A stretch of 64,000 bases of DNA from Pseudostreptobacillus hongkongensis (GTDB taxonomy: Bacteria > Fusobacteriota > Fusobacteriia > Fusobacteriales > Leptotrichiaceae). This document shows, piece after piece, positions 1 to 8,345 of the stretch (position 1 is its first letter; each line of letters begins with the position of its first letter). The stretch is from the NCBI RefSeq assembly GCF_001559795.1, contig NZ_LOHY01000079.1, forward strand, positions 49,006-113,005, read 5' to 3'. The position numbers were made by a program, and so were the translations under genes. Under the pieces are notes generated by a model. That model did no database searches and was not told the DNA's origin. It saw nothing but the letters and a program-made list of their open reading frames with translations.

Positions 1-1443
1 ATTTGGTTCATTATTTGAAAGACCAAATGGACCCAATTTACTAATTTCATTTATATTTTTGAAATTTAATGATTTAACTGATAACTTCATATCTATTGTT
101 ATTTCATCTTCAAAGTTTGATTCAAAATTCAATGAATATAGGGCTGATTTAAGTTTATTTCTAATCTTTAATAAATTAGAATTTGATATTAAAAAACCAG
201 CTGCCAAATCATGTCCTCCAAAATTAATAAAATAATCTGAAAAATTACTTATTGCATTATATATATTAGCATTGTATAGGCTTCTACAAGATCCTTTACA
301 ATATTTACCAACTCTTGATACCATTATTACAGGAACTTTAAATTCAAGAGCAAGTCTTGAAGTTATAGATCCTAGTACTGCAAGATTTATATCATTAATT
401 TCATAATATATATATTTTATATTCTTATACTTTTTTCTAATATATCCAGATATATTATTAAAAAGTTGATTTTCATAAATTTTTCTTTCATTATTGTATT
501 CATACATTTCATTAATTATGGTTCTATTTTCTACTTCTGATTCAGATTGTAGAAATTTTATTATTTTTATAGGGTCATCCAACTTACCTATAGCATTAAT
601 TAAAGGTGCTATCCTATAACTTATATCATTAATAGTAATATACTCTGGATTTATTTTAAAATTCTCTATTATCATTTTAAAGGCTAATATTTTTGTTTTA
701 GAAAAATTTTTTAACCCTCTTTTTATTAAAAATCTATTTTCATCCACACATTCCATAACATCTGCTATAGTTGCAAGAGATATTAACTCACAATATTCAT
801 ATATTTCACCCATAGGTTTTTTCAAAGTTAAGTAAAGAGCTTGTACTAGTTTAAATACAACTCCACTACCAGATAATTCTTTAAAAGGATATTCTTTAGA
901 TTTTTTAGGATTAATTTCTAAAATTTGCATATCAACATTATTATTATTAAAATGATGATCTGTTATAATCAAATCTATTCCTAAATTCATTATTTGCTTA
1001 ATGTCTTCTACTTCTCCAAAAGAATTATCAACAGATATTATTAAATCTATATTATCCTTACTTAAATCTTCAAAAAAACTTTCAGGTAAAGAATATTTAA
1101 AAATAGTCCTAGTTGGTATATATATGCTATTTTTAATATTAAGTTTATCAAATATTTTTGATAAATATACGGCACCTGATATACCATCTATATCATAATC
1201 TCCAAATATCAATACATTTTTATCTGTATCTATATATTGAACTAATTTTTCAACTATTTTCCCCATATTATCTAATAAAAATGGATCATGTAACTGTTTA
1301 TAACTAGAATTTAAAAATTTATTCGCATCTTCACTAGTATAAATTTTTCTATTTAAAAGTAAAGTTGTAATTAATTTATCTTTCTCAAAAAGTTTCATCT
1401 TATCATTTAAATATTCTTCATCATAAACCATACTTTTCCACAT
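1..1443 (-). CDS. recJ: RecJ single-stranded-DNA exonuclease (C-terminus cut by window edge)
   Basis: Reading left from an ATG at 1443 (preceded by GAGGAG) there is an uninterrupted frame of 481 codons to the window edge. It has the DHH-family phosphoesterase signatures: FGDYDIDGISG near residue 100 (motif I), ITDHH near residue 155 (the DHH motif) and ATIADVM (motif III). RecJ is a cytosolic 5'-3' single-strand exonuclease acting in recombination and base-excision repair. It follows rbfA by 4 bp and is the last visible gene of the rimP operon. The DHHA1 domain begins near the edge and the C-terminus is missing. RecJ is the best match for a DHH protein of this size with these motifs. Confidence 0.93.
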   Translation of the reverse strand, partial: MWKSMVYDEEYLNDKMKLFEKDKLITTLLLNRKIYTSEDANKFLNSSYKQLHDPFLLDNMGKIVEKLVQYIDTDKNVLIFGDYDIDGISGAVYLSKIFDKLNIKNSIYIPTRTIFKYSLPESFFEDLSKDNIDLIISVDNSFGEVEDIKQIMNLGIDLIITDHHFNNNNVDMQILEINPKKSKEYPFKELSGSGVVFKLVQALYLTLKKPMGEIYEYCELISLATIADVMECVDENRFLIKRGLKNFSKTKILAFKMIIENFKINPEYITINDISYRIAPLINAIGKLDDPIKIIKFLQSESEVENRTIINEMYEYNNERKIYENQLFNNISGYIRKKYKNIKYIYYEINDINLAVLGSITSRLALEFKVPVIMVSRVGKYCKGSCRSLYNANIYNAISNFSDYFINFGGHDLAAGFLISNSNLLKIRNKLKSALYSLNFESNFEDEITIDMKLSVKSLNFKNINEISKLGPFGLSNNEPN

Positions 1444-1447
1444 GATA

Positions 1448-1816
1448 TTACTCCTCTGTTATATTTTTAGGAGCTGCATCTCTTAGTAATTTAGATATTT
1501 TAACACTATATTCAATAGTATCATCTAAATGTACTCTTAATTCTGGAGTAAATCTTATTTCAAGATTTTCTCCAACTTTTTTTCTAAAGAAACCTTTTAG
1601 TTTATTTAAGTCTTCTAGCATTTTTTCTTTATTTATATTTTCTTTATAATCTAATATTGAAAATATGATATCAGCATAACGTCCATCTGGCGATAAATTA
1701 ACATTTTTAACTGTTACAAGATTTTTAACTTTCTCATTTTTAACATCAAGTAATATAGCCGTACCTATAATTCTTGATATTTCTTTTTCAAGACCTCTTC
1801 TTCTTCTCTCGTTCAT
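1448..1816 (-). CDS. rbfA: 30S ribosome-binding factor A
   Basis: A 122-residue protein, the usual RbfA length. It opens with MNERRRRGLEKEISRII and carries the KH-like core, including the PELRVHLDDTIEYSVKIS segment typical of RbfA. RbfA binds the 30S subunit late in maturation and helps 16S rRNA 5'-end processing and cold adaptation. It sits 9 bp downstream of infB and 4 bp upstream of recJ on the same strand, the conserved infB-rbfA order. The start is preceded by a clear GGAGAGG ribosome binding site. Confidence 0.96.
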   Translation of the reverse strand: MNERRRRGLEKEISRIIGTAILLDVKNEKVKNLVTVKNVNLSPDGRYADIIFSILDYKENINKEKMLEDLNKLKGFFRKKVGENLEIRFTPELRVHLDDTIEYSVKISKLLRDAAPKNITEE

Positions 1817-1825
1817 ATCCCTCTC

Positions 1826-4465
1826 CTATTTAACCTGTTCAACAGTATATGCTTCAACTATATCTCCAACTTTTATATCATTAAAGTCTTTAATTCCTAT
1901 TCCACAATCTTGTCCTAGATTAACTTCCTTAACATCATCTTTATATCTCTTAAGAGAAGTTATTTCTCCTTCATAAACTATAATTCCTTCACGTAATAAT
2001 CTTACTCTAGAATTTCTATTTATCTTACCATCTACAACTAAAGATCCTGCTATCATACCAACATTAGAAACTTTAAATACTTGTACAACTTCTAATCTAC
2101 CATTGTATATTTCTTTAAATTCAGGATCAAGCATACCTTTTATAGCTTTTTCTAAATCTTCTGTAACATGATATATTACATTATAGTTTCTAATTTCTAC
2201 TCCTGTTTTTTCTGATTCAGATCTTGCTGAATTTGTTGGTCTTACATTAAATGCAATAATTATAGCATTAGATGCTGCTGCAAGCATAACGTCTCCTTCA
2301 GTGACAGCTCCAGCACTTGATTGAATTATATTTATATTAACTTTATCTGTTGATAGTTTATTAATAGATTCTCTTAAAGCCTCAGCACTACCCTTAGAAT
2401 CTGCTCTAATTATACATTTTAACTCTTTTAATTGTTGATCTTCTAATTCCTTAGATAAACTTTCAAGTGAAATATGTTTTTTCTTATTAATTTCATCTTT
2501 TTGTTTATTTTTATAATCTTCAACTATCTTTTTAGCTTGTTTATCGTTGTTTACACAATAGAATATTGATCCAGCTTCTGGTATTTCACTAAATCCAGTA
2601 ATTTCAACTGGTTGTGAAGGTCCTGCTTTAACAATCTTATTTCCTCTATCATCAACCATACTACGAACTCTACCATATGAAGATCCTGAAACAAATATAT
2701 CTCCTATTTTAAGTTCTCCTTCTTGAATTAAAATATCAGCAACTGGTCCCATTTGTAAATCAAGTCTAGATTCTACAACTACAGCTTTCGCACGTTTTTT
2801 AGGATTTGCCTTTAATTCCATTATTTCAGAAGTTAATAAAATAGTTTCAAGTAAATTATCAAGATTTAATTTTTGTTTAGCTGAAATTTCAACCATTTCA
2901 GTATTTCCTCCCCATTCAGGAGATATTAAACCATATTCTAATAATTCTTGTTTAACTTTCATAGGGTTTGCACCTGGTTTATCTATTTTGTTTATTGCAA
3001 CAATTATAGGTACATTTGCTTCTTTTGCATGTGATATAGCTTCTACAGTTTGTGGTTTAACTCCATCATCTGCTGCAACTATTAATATAGAAATATCTGT
3101 AATATTTGCCCCTCTTACACGCATTTCAGTAAATGCTTCGTGACCTGGTGTATCAACGAATGTTATTTTTTGTCCATTCCATTCTACTTGATATGCCCCT
3201 ATTTTTTGAGTTATACCTCCAGCTTCACCTTCAATAACATTAGTGTGACGAAGTGCATCAAGAAGTGATGTTTTACCATGATCTACATGTCCCATTATAG
3301 TTATAACAGGAGCTCTTAACTCTAAGTCATCTTCTTTATCTTCTATTTCAAGATTATATTCTTCTCCATAAGATAATTCTACTACTTCTTCTTTTTCAAC
3401 TATTACGTTATACTCTAGTGCAACTTCTTCAGCTTCTTCTATAGTTAAAATTGCATTAGCTGTTAAAATCTTACCTTCCATAAAGAACTTTTTAATTATA
3501 TCTGATGTATTTATTCCTAATTTTTCAGCTAAGTCTTTAATAGATATTTCTTGTGGAAGTACTACCATTCCAACTCCACCAACTTCATCACGAATTACTT
3601 CAGATTTAATTACTTTTTCTTTTTTCTTAACTTTTTTCTTATCTTCTTTTCTAAAGTCTTGTCTAAGTTCTTTTAATTTTCTTTCTTCTTCTTTAGCTTT
3701 TCTTTCATTTTCATATTTTTTCTTATCAAATTTTGATTTACCTTTACCATTAGTCTTACCTTTTACTTCTGATTCCATTGTAGGTATTTCAAGATTTGCT
3801 TCTTTATTTTCTTTTACAAAAGGTTTTCTTCTATCGTCATTACCGAATTTTTTATCTTTATTAAATGGTTTTCTTTCAAAGTTACCTTTATCATCTCTAT
3901 TATCTTTATTAAACGGTTTTCTTTCAAAATTACCTTTATTATCCTTATTAAACGGTTTTCTTTCAAAATTTGAACCTTCTGAATTTTCTCTATTAAATGG
4001 TTTTCTTTCGAAATTACCTCTTTCTCTTCTTTCCCCTCTATCTTGGTTATTTTTAAAATCCCCATTATTTCTAAAGTTATTTTTTCTTTCACCAAAGTTA
4101 TTATGACTTCTATCTGAATTATTTTCTCTGTTTTCTTTATTAAATTTATTATTTTTATCAAAAGATCTCTTAGCATTATTATTGTTATTATGTTTAGACT
4201 TATTATTAAAAGTCATTTTCTCACTAATTACCTCTTCATTTTTATCATTTTGTTTAGAAACTACAGAGTTATTTTTATTAACTTCAACTTTTTTTTCTTC
4301 AGTTACTTTTGGTCTTTTTTCTTCGTTAATTCTTCTTTTAATATCTCCAATTTCATCATCAGATAAAGTAGATTGAACTTTTTTATCATATCCATATGTC
4401 TTTATTTTCTCTATAAATTCCTTTGACGTTAGTTCTAATGTTTTAGCAAATTCATATACTCTCAT
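1826..4465 (-). CDS. infB: Translation initiation factor IF-2
   Basis: 879 residues. IF-2 is the GTPase that brings fMet-tRNA to the 30S subunit. After a short N-terminal IF2_N domain (VYEFAKTLELTSKEFIEKI) comes a long, low-complexity Asn/Lys/Arg-rich stretch (about residues 60-280) with repeated FERKPFN(K/R) units. A second IF2_N domain follows. The G domain has G1 GHVDHGKTS, G3 DTPGHE and G4 NKID, followed by domains II-IV. The start overlaps the stop of the ylxR/L7Ae gene by 4 bp (ATGA), indicating translational coupling. The repeated NFERKPFNK segments are nearly identical at DNA level, so this part of the gene may vary in copy number. Confidence 0.98.
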   Translation of the reverse strand: MRVYEFAKTLELTSKEFIEKIKTYGYDKKVQSTLSDDEIGDIKRRINEEKRPKVTEEKKVEVNKNNSVVSKQNDKNEEVISEKMTFNNKSKHNNNNNAKRSFDKNNKFNKENRENNSDRSHNNFGERKNNFRNNGDFKNNQDRGERRERGNFERKPFNRENSEGSNFERKPFNKDNKGNFERKPFNKDNRDDKGNFERKPFNKDKKFGNDDRRKPFVKENKEANLEIPTMESEVKGKTNGKGKSKFDKKKYENERKAKEEERKLKELRQDFRKEDKKKVKKKEKVIKSEVIRDEVGGVGMVVLPQEISIKDLAEKLGINTSDIIKKFFMEGKILTANAILTIEEAEEVALEYNVIVEKEEVVELSYGEEYNLEIEDKEDDLELRAPVITIMGHVDHGKTSLLDALRHTNVIEGEAGGITQKIGAYQVEWNGQKITFVDTPGHEAFTEMRVRGANITDISILIVAADDGVKPQTVEAISHAKEANVPIIVAINKIDKPGANPMKVKQELLEYGLISPEWGGNTEMVEISAKQKLNLDNLLETILLTSEIMELKANPKKRAKAVVVESRLDLQMGPVADILIQEGELKIGDIFVSGSSYGRVRSMVDDRGNKIVKAGPSQPVEITGFSEIPEAGSIFYCVNNDKQAKKIVEDYKNKQKDEINKKKHISLESLSKELEDQQLKELKCIIRADSKGSAEALRESINKLSTDKVNINIIQSSAGAVTEGDVMLAAASNAIIIAFNVRPTNSARSESEKTGVEIRNYNVIYHVTEDLEKAIKGMLDPEFKEIYNGRLEVVQVFKVSNVGMIAGSLVVDGKINRNSRVRLLREGIIVYEGEITSLKRYKDDVKEVNLGQDCGIGIKDFNDIKVGDIVEAYTVEQVK

Positions 4466-5058
4466 TTCTCCACCTCCAGTTTATTTAAAATTCCATTTAC
4501 TACTTTTTTAGTTGTTATTCCTATTGTCTTTACCTCACTTAAAAATATCTTTTTCAAAGAATATTGTTTTTCTATAAATATTACTTTTACTTCTGCAGCC
4601 TTAGCTACTTTTTTCATTCTATTTATTTGTTTAGAATTTACATCACTTGGAATTATTAATAGTTTAACTCTATTATTCTTAACGGCCTCAATATTCTCAT
4701 CTACTCCATAAATTAAATATTCTGAGTTTTTAAGACTTTCTAATATATTTAAAACTATTTCATCATTACTTTTCTTAAAACTAGTTTTTTTAATGTATTC
4801 CAATGCTTTATTTGCACTTTCTAAATTAATCTTATACTTATTAAATAATTTTTGAAAAACATCCAAATCATTTTTAATATATATACCTCTATGTTGAATT
4901 TTTTGTTCTTTATCAAAAACATATTCCCCATTAGGCATTTCAACAAATCTTAAAAGATTTTCCTTTTTATCATTAGCTCTTGTAATTACACAAGTTCTAA
5001 TAATTAAATCATTCTTGTTCTTCTCTCTTTTCTTCTTCTCCATCATTTTCTTCACCAT
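4462..5058 (-). CDS. YlxR (DUF448) fused to an L7Ae/YlxQ-like RNA-binding domain
   Basis: 198 residues. The N-terminal part is YlxR-like (DUF448): RTCVITRANDKKENLLRF, the GEYVFD segment and the HRGIYI motif. The C-terminal half, from about residue 100, has an L7Ae/L30e fold pattern (NSEYLIYGVDENIEAV, KLLIIPSDV, KVIFIEKQYSLKKIF), so the usually separate ylxR and ylxQ genes are joined here. Both families bind RNA, and YlxR has been linked to transcription/translation control. The gene lies between nusA and infB, its conserved place. The start is uncertain: the first ATG is at 5058, with further ATGs at 5046 and 5043, all inside the 3' end of nusA, so translation is probably coupled. Confidence 0.9.
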   Translation of the reverse strand: MVKKMMEKKKREKNKNDLIIRTCVITRANDKKENLLRFVEMPNGEYVFDKEQKIQHRGIYIKNDLDVFQKLFNKYKINLESANKALEYIKKTSFKKSNDEIVLNILESLKNSEYLIYGVDENIEAVKNNRVKLLIIPSDVNSKQINRMKKVAKAAEVKVIFIEKQYSLKKIFLSEVKTIGITTKKVVNGILNKLEVEK

Positions 5059-6106
5059 ACGCTTCTAAGTTTACTCTTAATTTACATAACTTTCCAGCTA
5101 GTTTTGTATTAACCCCTTTTTTACCTATAGCAAGAGTTAATTGACTAGGTTCAACTTCAACTTTAGCAATTATCTCCTCGTTATTTCTAACTATTTCTAT
5201 AGATACAAGTTCTGCAGGTGATAAGGCATTTTTAACAAAAAGACGAAGATCTGGATTCCACTCAATTAACTCTACTTTTTCACCTTTTAACTCATTTAAA
5301 ATAGCATTTATTCTTACCCCATCTCTACCTATACATGATCCTATTAAGTCCACATTTGGATCTTCAGTATAAATAGCTACTTTAGTTTTTACACCAGCTT
5401 CTCTAGCTACATTTTTTATTTCTATTAATCCTGATTGTATTTCAGGTATTTCTCTTTCTAATAATTTAGATACTAATCTATCATCTGTTCTTGTTAAATC
5501 AACTTTAGGGAATTTCCCTGTTAAATTTACACTTCTAATATATCCAACAAATCTATCTCCAACTTCAAAATTATCAACTTCTGTTAATTCTTTTTTTAGT
5601 ATAGTAAGATCTAGACCATTCATATCTAAATATAGATTTCCATTTGGTTCTATTCTTTTAACAGTTAAATTAACAAGTTTACCTTCAACTTGACTTAACT
5701 TATTATTAATAGCTTCTTTTTCTTTTTCTCTAACATATTGAACTATTATAGACTTTGTTCTTTGAATAGCATTTCTTCTGAATTCATCAGCATTTAATTC
5801 TATTCTTATTACATCTCCTACTTTAATTCTTTTCTTGTATTCTTTTGCCTTACTTAAAGGAATTTCTATAGTTGGATCATAGAATTTAACCATATCTTCT
5901 ATTATATTCTTTTCTGCAAACATTTTAACATCTCCTGTTACCATGTCTATGTCTACACTAATATTTTCTTGATCGTTAAAATCTTTCTTGTATGCTGCAA
6001 GTAATCCTGATTTTAATCTTTCAATTAATTCTAATCTATCTATTCCTTTTTCTTTTTCTAATTCTTCTAATGCATCTAAAAACGTTGCTTTATCTTTAGA
6101 TTTCAT
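5009..6106 (-). CDS. nusA: Transcription termination/antitermination factor NusA
   Basis: About 365 residues beginning MKSKDKATFLDALEELE. NusA binds RNA polymerase and RNA at pauses, hairpin terminators and rRNA antitermination complexes. Domains in order: N-terminal polymerase-binding domain, S1 domain (about residues 130-200), then KH1 and KH2 (GSCIGRDGVRINAILNEL, AIGKKGVNTKLAGKL). It lacks the C-terminal acidic repeats of proteobacterial NusA, as in Gram-positives and fusobacteria. I chose the ATG at 6106 rather than the one at 6127 because it has a GGGAGTGG ribosome binding site and overlaps the rimP stop region, as expected for coupled genes. Confidence 0.97.
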   Translation of the reverse strand: MKSKDKATFLDALEELEKEKGIDRLELIERLKSGLLAAYKKDFNDQENISVDIDMVTGDVKMFAEKNIIEDMVKFYDPTIEIPLSKAKEYKKRIKVGDVIRIELNADEFRRNAIQRTKSIIVQYVREKEKEAINNKLSQVEGKLVNLTVKRIEPNGNLYLDMNGLDLTILKKELTEVDNFEVGDRFVGYIRSVNLTGKFPKVDLTRTDDRLVSKLLEREIPEIQSGLIEIKNVAREAGVKTKVAIYTEDPNVDLIGSCIGRDGVRINAILNELKGEKVELIEWNPDLRLFVKNALSPAELVSIEIVRNNEEIIAKVEVEPSQLTLAIGKKGVNTKLAGKLCKLRVNLEAYGEENDGEEEKREEQE

Positions 6107-6107
6107 C

Positions 6108-6596
6108 CTATTCCACTCCCTCTCCAAATGATTTATCAGATAAGTTAAATATTAATTTCGCACTCTTAATTTTTTCAACCGGTATTTCTATAATTTTTTC
6201 AATAACTTTGTCATTTAAGTATACAGTACCATCTTTAAAATCTTCTAATATTCCTTCAAAACTTTTAGTATTTTCAATATTATTTCTAGTTTTAACAGAA
6301 ATTTTACGACCTTTGAATCTTATAAAGTCTCTTTCTCTTTTTAATTTTCTTTCAAGTCCTGGAGTTGATACTTCTAAATAGAATTTATCATCAATTAAAC
6401 TATCTACAACACTGTCAATATTAGTACTTAAAAGTACACAATCATCTAAAGTTGTCGTTCTATTTAAATGTTCTACATATATTCTTAAAAAATTATAACC
6501 ACCTTCTCTGACATATTCAATATCAGCTAATTCTAACTCCAATTCATCTAAATAAGTTTGAATTTTTTCTTCAATTAAAAGTAATTTATCTTCCAT
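6108..6596 (-). CDS. rimP: Ribosome maturation factor RimP
   Basis: 162 residues, typical RimP length. RimP assists early assembly of the 30S subunit. The sequence shows the alpha/beta N-terminal domain (ELELADIEYVREGGYNFLRIYVE), the conserved YLEVSTPGLERKL motif with FKGRKISV, and the SH3-like C-terminal domain. It is the first gene of the operon. A GGGGAG ribosome binding site precedes the ATG at 6596, and a strong hairpin lies 25 bp further upstream in the leader. Confidence 0.96.
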   Translation of the reverse strand: MEDKLLLIEEKIQTYLDELELELADIEYVREGGYNFLRIYVEHLNRTTTLDDCVLLSTNIDSVVDSLIDDKFYLEVSTPGLERKLKRERDFIRFKGRKISVKTRNNIENTKSFEGILEDFKDGTVYLNDKVIEKIIEIPVEKIKSAKLIFNLSDKSFGEGVE

Positions 6597-6620
6597 TTTC
6601 TCCCCTTATCTATTAAATTT

Positions 6621-6645
6621 AAAGAGTGGGAACCTCCCACTCTTT
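6621..6645 (-). promoter_or_regulatory. Leader hairpin upstream of rimP
   Basis: Perfect 11-bp inverted repeat with a 3-nt loop (AAAGAGTGGGA / TCCCACTCTTT), 25 nt upstream of the rimP start. In the minus-strand transcript it is followed by AAATTTAATAG, which is not a convincing U-tract. It may be an attenuator, an RNA-stability hairpin or a protein binding site for feedback on the rimP-nusA-infB operon. Function is inferred; the structure is directly visible. Confidence 0.6.
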
Positions 6646-6753
6646 ACCTGTATATTAATTTTAACATATTTAACAATATTTTACAAGCAATATTAAGAAA
6701 AAATACTATATATTGTTTAATGTATATATTTAAATAACTATTTTTTTCAAACA

Positions 6754-6777
6754 AAAAGACCTCAATCGAGGTCTTTT
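6754..6777 (-). terminator. Original terminator of the outer-membrane protein gene, displaced by the prophage
   Basis: Perfect 10-bp stem AAAAGACCTC / GAGGTCTTTT with an AATC loop. On the minus strand it is followed by a T-rich tail. It lies about 30 bp outside attL and reads in the direction of the outer-membrane protein gene whose last codons are at 53065. After prophage excision it would sit directly behind that gene's stop codon, so it is most simply that gene's native terminator. Confidence 0.8.
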
Positions 6778-6807
6778 ATATCGTTCTAGTATTTATTTTA
6801 ATCTAAT

Positions 6808-6818
6808 TACCATGCGTA
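6808..6818. other. attL core of the prophage
   Basis: TACCATGCGTA, an exact 11-bp match to 53066-53076. On the minus strand it reads TACGCATGGTA, the codons Tyr-Ala-Trp plus TA of a stop. Host DNA to the left supplies the A that makes a TAA stop, so the uninterrupted host gene would end with the same residues. It marks the left prophage boundary. Confidence 0.82.
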
Positions 6819-6870
6819 GACTATCAACATTTTTAAAAATGGCTATTTTATATACATTATAACAAATTCA

Positions 6871-6889
6871 AGTATCTTCTTTGTAACTT
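6871..6889. repeat. Candidate integrase arm-type site next to attL
   Basis: AGTATCTT (6871-6878) and TTTGTAACTT (6880-6889) lie about 55-70 bp inside the left end. The same two words, in swapped order, occur inside the right end at 52915-52935. In the circular phage both would flank attP, the expected position of arm-binding sites for a lambda-type integrase. The role is inferred from position and repetition. TTTGTAA-CTTA-TTACAAA (6880-6897) is also an inverted repeat. Confidence 0.45.
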
Positions 6890-6954
6890 ATTACAAAATA
6901 AATTCTTTAAATTTTCAATAGTTATTAATTAAAAATTATTTTCAAAAAAAGTTC

Positions 6955-6983
6955 TTGCATTTTTTAAATATATATGGTATACT
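6955..6983 (+). promoter_or_regulatory. Strong sigma-70-type promoter for the left-end small genes
   Basis: TTGCAT - 17 bp - TATACT, ending 27 bp before the start codon of the 33-codon gene at 7011, which has its own AGAAAGGAGG ribosome binding site. It transcribes the small plus-strand genes at the attL end. These are oriented against the late operon and so are probably expressed in the lysogen. Confidence 0.75.
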
Positions 6984-7010
6984 ATATATGTAGAAAGGAG
7001 GAATGTTATA

Positions 7011-7112
7011 ATGGATAAGAAAACCCAAAAAGAAAAAGAAACTTTAAAGGAATTTGAACTTGAAATACAAATATTCACATTAAAGTTTCGCATAAAAAAA
7101 GTTTTCAAATAA
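7011..7112 (+). CDS. 33-residue basic peptide of unknown function
   Basis: A short frame starting ATGGATAAGAAAACC behind a near-perfect AAAGGAGG site and a consensus promoter. The product is mostly Lys/Glu in the first half (MDKKTQKEKETLKEFELEIQ) and more hydrophobic and basic at the end (FTLKFRIKKVFK). It is unrecognised. The quality of promoter and ribosome binding site is the main argument that it is translated. It may be a small regulator or the first gene of a lysogenic-conversion cassette. Confidence 0.55.
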   Translation: MDKKTQKEKETLKEFELEIQIFTLKFRIKKVFK

Positions 7113-7136
7113 GGTTAGGTGCGACGCACCTTCCTT
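7111..7136 (+). other. GC-rich hairpin after the 33-residue gene
   Basis: AGGTGC-GAC-GCACCT with an outer AAGG/CCTT extension, overlapping the stop codon of the 33-residue gene. No T-tract follows, so this is probably a partial terminator or mRNA-end structure rather than a full intrinsic terminator. Confidence 0.5.
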
Positions 7137-7160
7137 AAATCCATTATAGCATAATAAATT

Positions 7161-7286
7161 ATGAAAATCAAAATAAGAAAAAAATTTAAAAACAATAAAG
7201 AAAAAATTGTTGAAAAATATTATCCGATAGAATTTATAATTTTAGGAATAATATTATTAATTTGTTTAAAAATATATTTATTTTAA
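7161..7286 (+). CDS. 41-residue single-span membrane peptide
   Basis: Starts at ATG 7161. A very basic N-terminus (MKIKIRKKFKNNKEKIVEK) precedes one hydrophobic segment (about residues 24-41, FIILGIILLICLKIYLF), predicting an inner-membrane anchor with a cytoplasmic basic head. The ribosome binding site is weak. It lies 9 bp upstream of the next small gene in the same direction. Size and layout resemble small membrane toxins or superinfection-exclusion peptides, but no family is recognised. Confidence 0.45.
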   Translation: MKIKIRKKFKNNKEKIVEKYYPIEFIILGIILLICLKIYLF

Positions 7287-7295
7287 GGAGAAACA

Positions 7296-7478
7296 ATGGC
7301 AGTCACAGAAGCACAAAAAAGAGCGCAAAAAAAATATGATGCTAAAAATAGAGAAAAAGTAAATCTACAAATTGCTTTTAGAAGTGCAAAAAGTTTTGTA
7401 AAAAAAAGTGAAGATTTAGATAAATTAGAAGATTTAAAATCTATGATTGAAGAAAAAATAAAAATTTTGAAAAAATAA
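7296..7478 (+). CDS. 60-residue possible ribbon-helix-helix DNA-binding protein
   Basis: AAGGAG site and ATG at 7296. The N-terminus MAVTEAQKRAQKKYDAKNRE followed by KVNLQIAF resembles small Arc-like ribbon-helix-helix proteins seen at the ends of Firmicutes and fusobacterial prophages (tentative, from pattern recognition). The C-terminus is a charged coiled-coil-like helix. It is immediately followed by a consensus promoter containing the palindrome CGTATACG, which could be its operator. No experiment or alignment backs this. Confidence 0.6.
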   Translation: MAVTEAQKRAQKKYDAKNREKVNLQIAFRSAKSFVKKSEDLDKLEDLKSMIEEKIKILKK

Positions 7479-7490
7479 TTCAAAAAACAC

Positions 7491-7519
7491 TTGACTTTTA
7501 ATATCGTATACGGTATAAT
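7491..7519 (+). promoter_or_regulatory. Consensus promoter with a palindromic spacer
   Basis: TTGACT - 17 bp - TATAAT, with the perfect palindrome CGTATACG (7505-7512) in the spacer. It drives the 211-residue gene at 7623 after a leader of roughly 95 nt. The palindrome is placed so that a bound repressor would block RNA polymerase; the upstream ribbon-helix-helix candidate is the obvious ligand (inference). Confidence 0.8.
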
Positions 7520-7622
7520 ATCAATGTAATAAGAAATATATGAAAGAGAGTTGAATGTACTAATAAAATTAGGGGTTAATTGAGAAAATAAAACAAAACA
7601 TGACAATCAAAGGAGCACACAC

Positions 7623-8258
7623 ATGAACTCACAAAAATTAGAAAGCATTAAAAACAGTATTAAAAAAGGTTACTTTTTTGAAGGAGATTATTCAACAAGC
7701 TATTATATTTTGAATGATGATAATCAAAAAAAATTAAGAATTGATGAAGATTCAATTTGCGAATTTAATGAAAATCAAAAATATGTTTTGAGTGAAGATT
7801 TAAAACTTTGTGAAGAATTAATAGAACTTTGTGAAGAATATGATTTTATGAGAGTTAGAAGAGAAAATGCAGAAGAATTTGAAAAAATTAAAGATTTAAA
7901 AACTTATATCGATGAGTTTGATTTAATGTTTAAAACAACGATTAAAAAAGAGTATAATAAAGATTTTTATCTAATTTCTATCGATGATAACGGAATTGAC
8001 ATTTTGTTTGAGGGATATATATCAAAAGATGATTTTAAAAAATTAAGCGAAATCTCTTTAAAAATAGATGAAATTGTTGAATTATCAAAATTTGAATACA
8101 AAGATAATAAAAAATATATAAGTGTTTTTGAAATTCTAGATCTAGAAGATCATGAGATTGAACCAGTTGATGATTTTTGTATGAATCCATACGATGTTGA
8201 AGATTTAAAAGATTATTTGAGAGATGTTGAATACAACAAAAACTTCTATGAAGATTAA
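7623..8258 (+). CDS. Acidic 211-residue protein of unknown function
   Basis: Starts at ATG 7623 behind AAAGGAG. The product is strongly acidic throughout (many Asp/Glu runs), has no signal peptide or membrane segment, and is unrecognised. It has its own consensus promoter and a strong intrinsic terminator, so it is an independent transcription unit at the prophage end, opposite in direction to the late genes. That is the hallmark of a moron/lysogenic-conversion gene. The acidic character would also suit a DNA-mimic or inhibitor protein, but nothing in the sequence shows this. Confidence 0.75.
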   Translation: MNSQKLESIKNSIKKGYFFEGDYSTSYYILNDDNQKKLRIDEDSICEFNENQKYVLSEDLKLCEELIELCEEYDFMRVRRENAEEFEKIKDLKTYIDEFDLMFKTTIKKEYNKDFYLISIDDNGIDILFEGYISKDDFKKLSEISLKIDEIVELSKFEYKDNKKYISVFEILDLEDHEIEPVDDFCMNPYDVEDLKDYLRDVEYNKNFYED

Positions 8259-8313
8259 ATAAAAAACTAAAATACGAAATTGAAAGTCTATATAGATTTT
8301 TATACTCAACTCG

Positions 8314-8340
8314 AGGTAGTTATAAAACTACCTTTTTTTT
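8314..8340 (+). terminator. Intrinsic terminator of the 211-residue gene
   Basis: 8-bp stem AGGTAGTT / AACTACCT with an ATAA loop, followed by eight T residues. It is positioned 55 bp after the stop codon at 8258. Confidence 0.9.
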
Positions 8341-8345
8341 ATATC

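Noticed and set aside
3814..4176. A 120-codon minus-strand frame inside infB
   Set aside because: It is a shadow in another frame of the repetitive infB linker; its Ile/Lys-rich text follows from the Asn/Lys repeats, with no own start signals.
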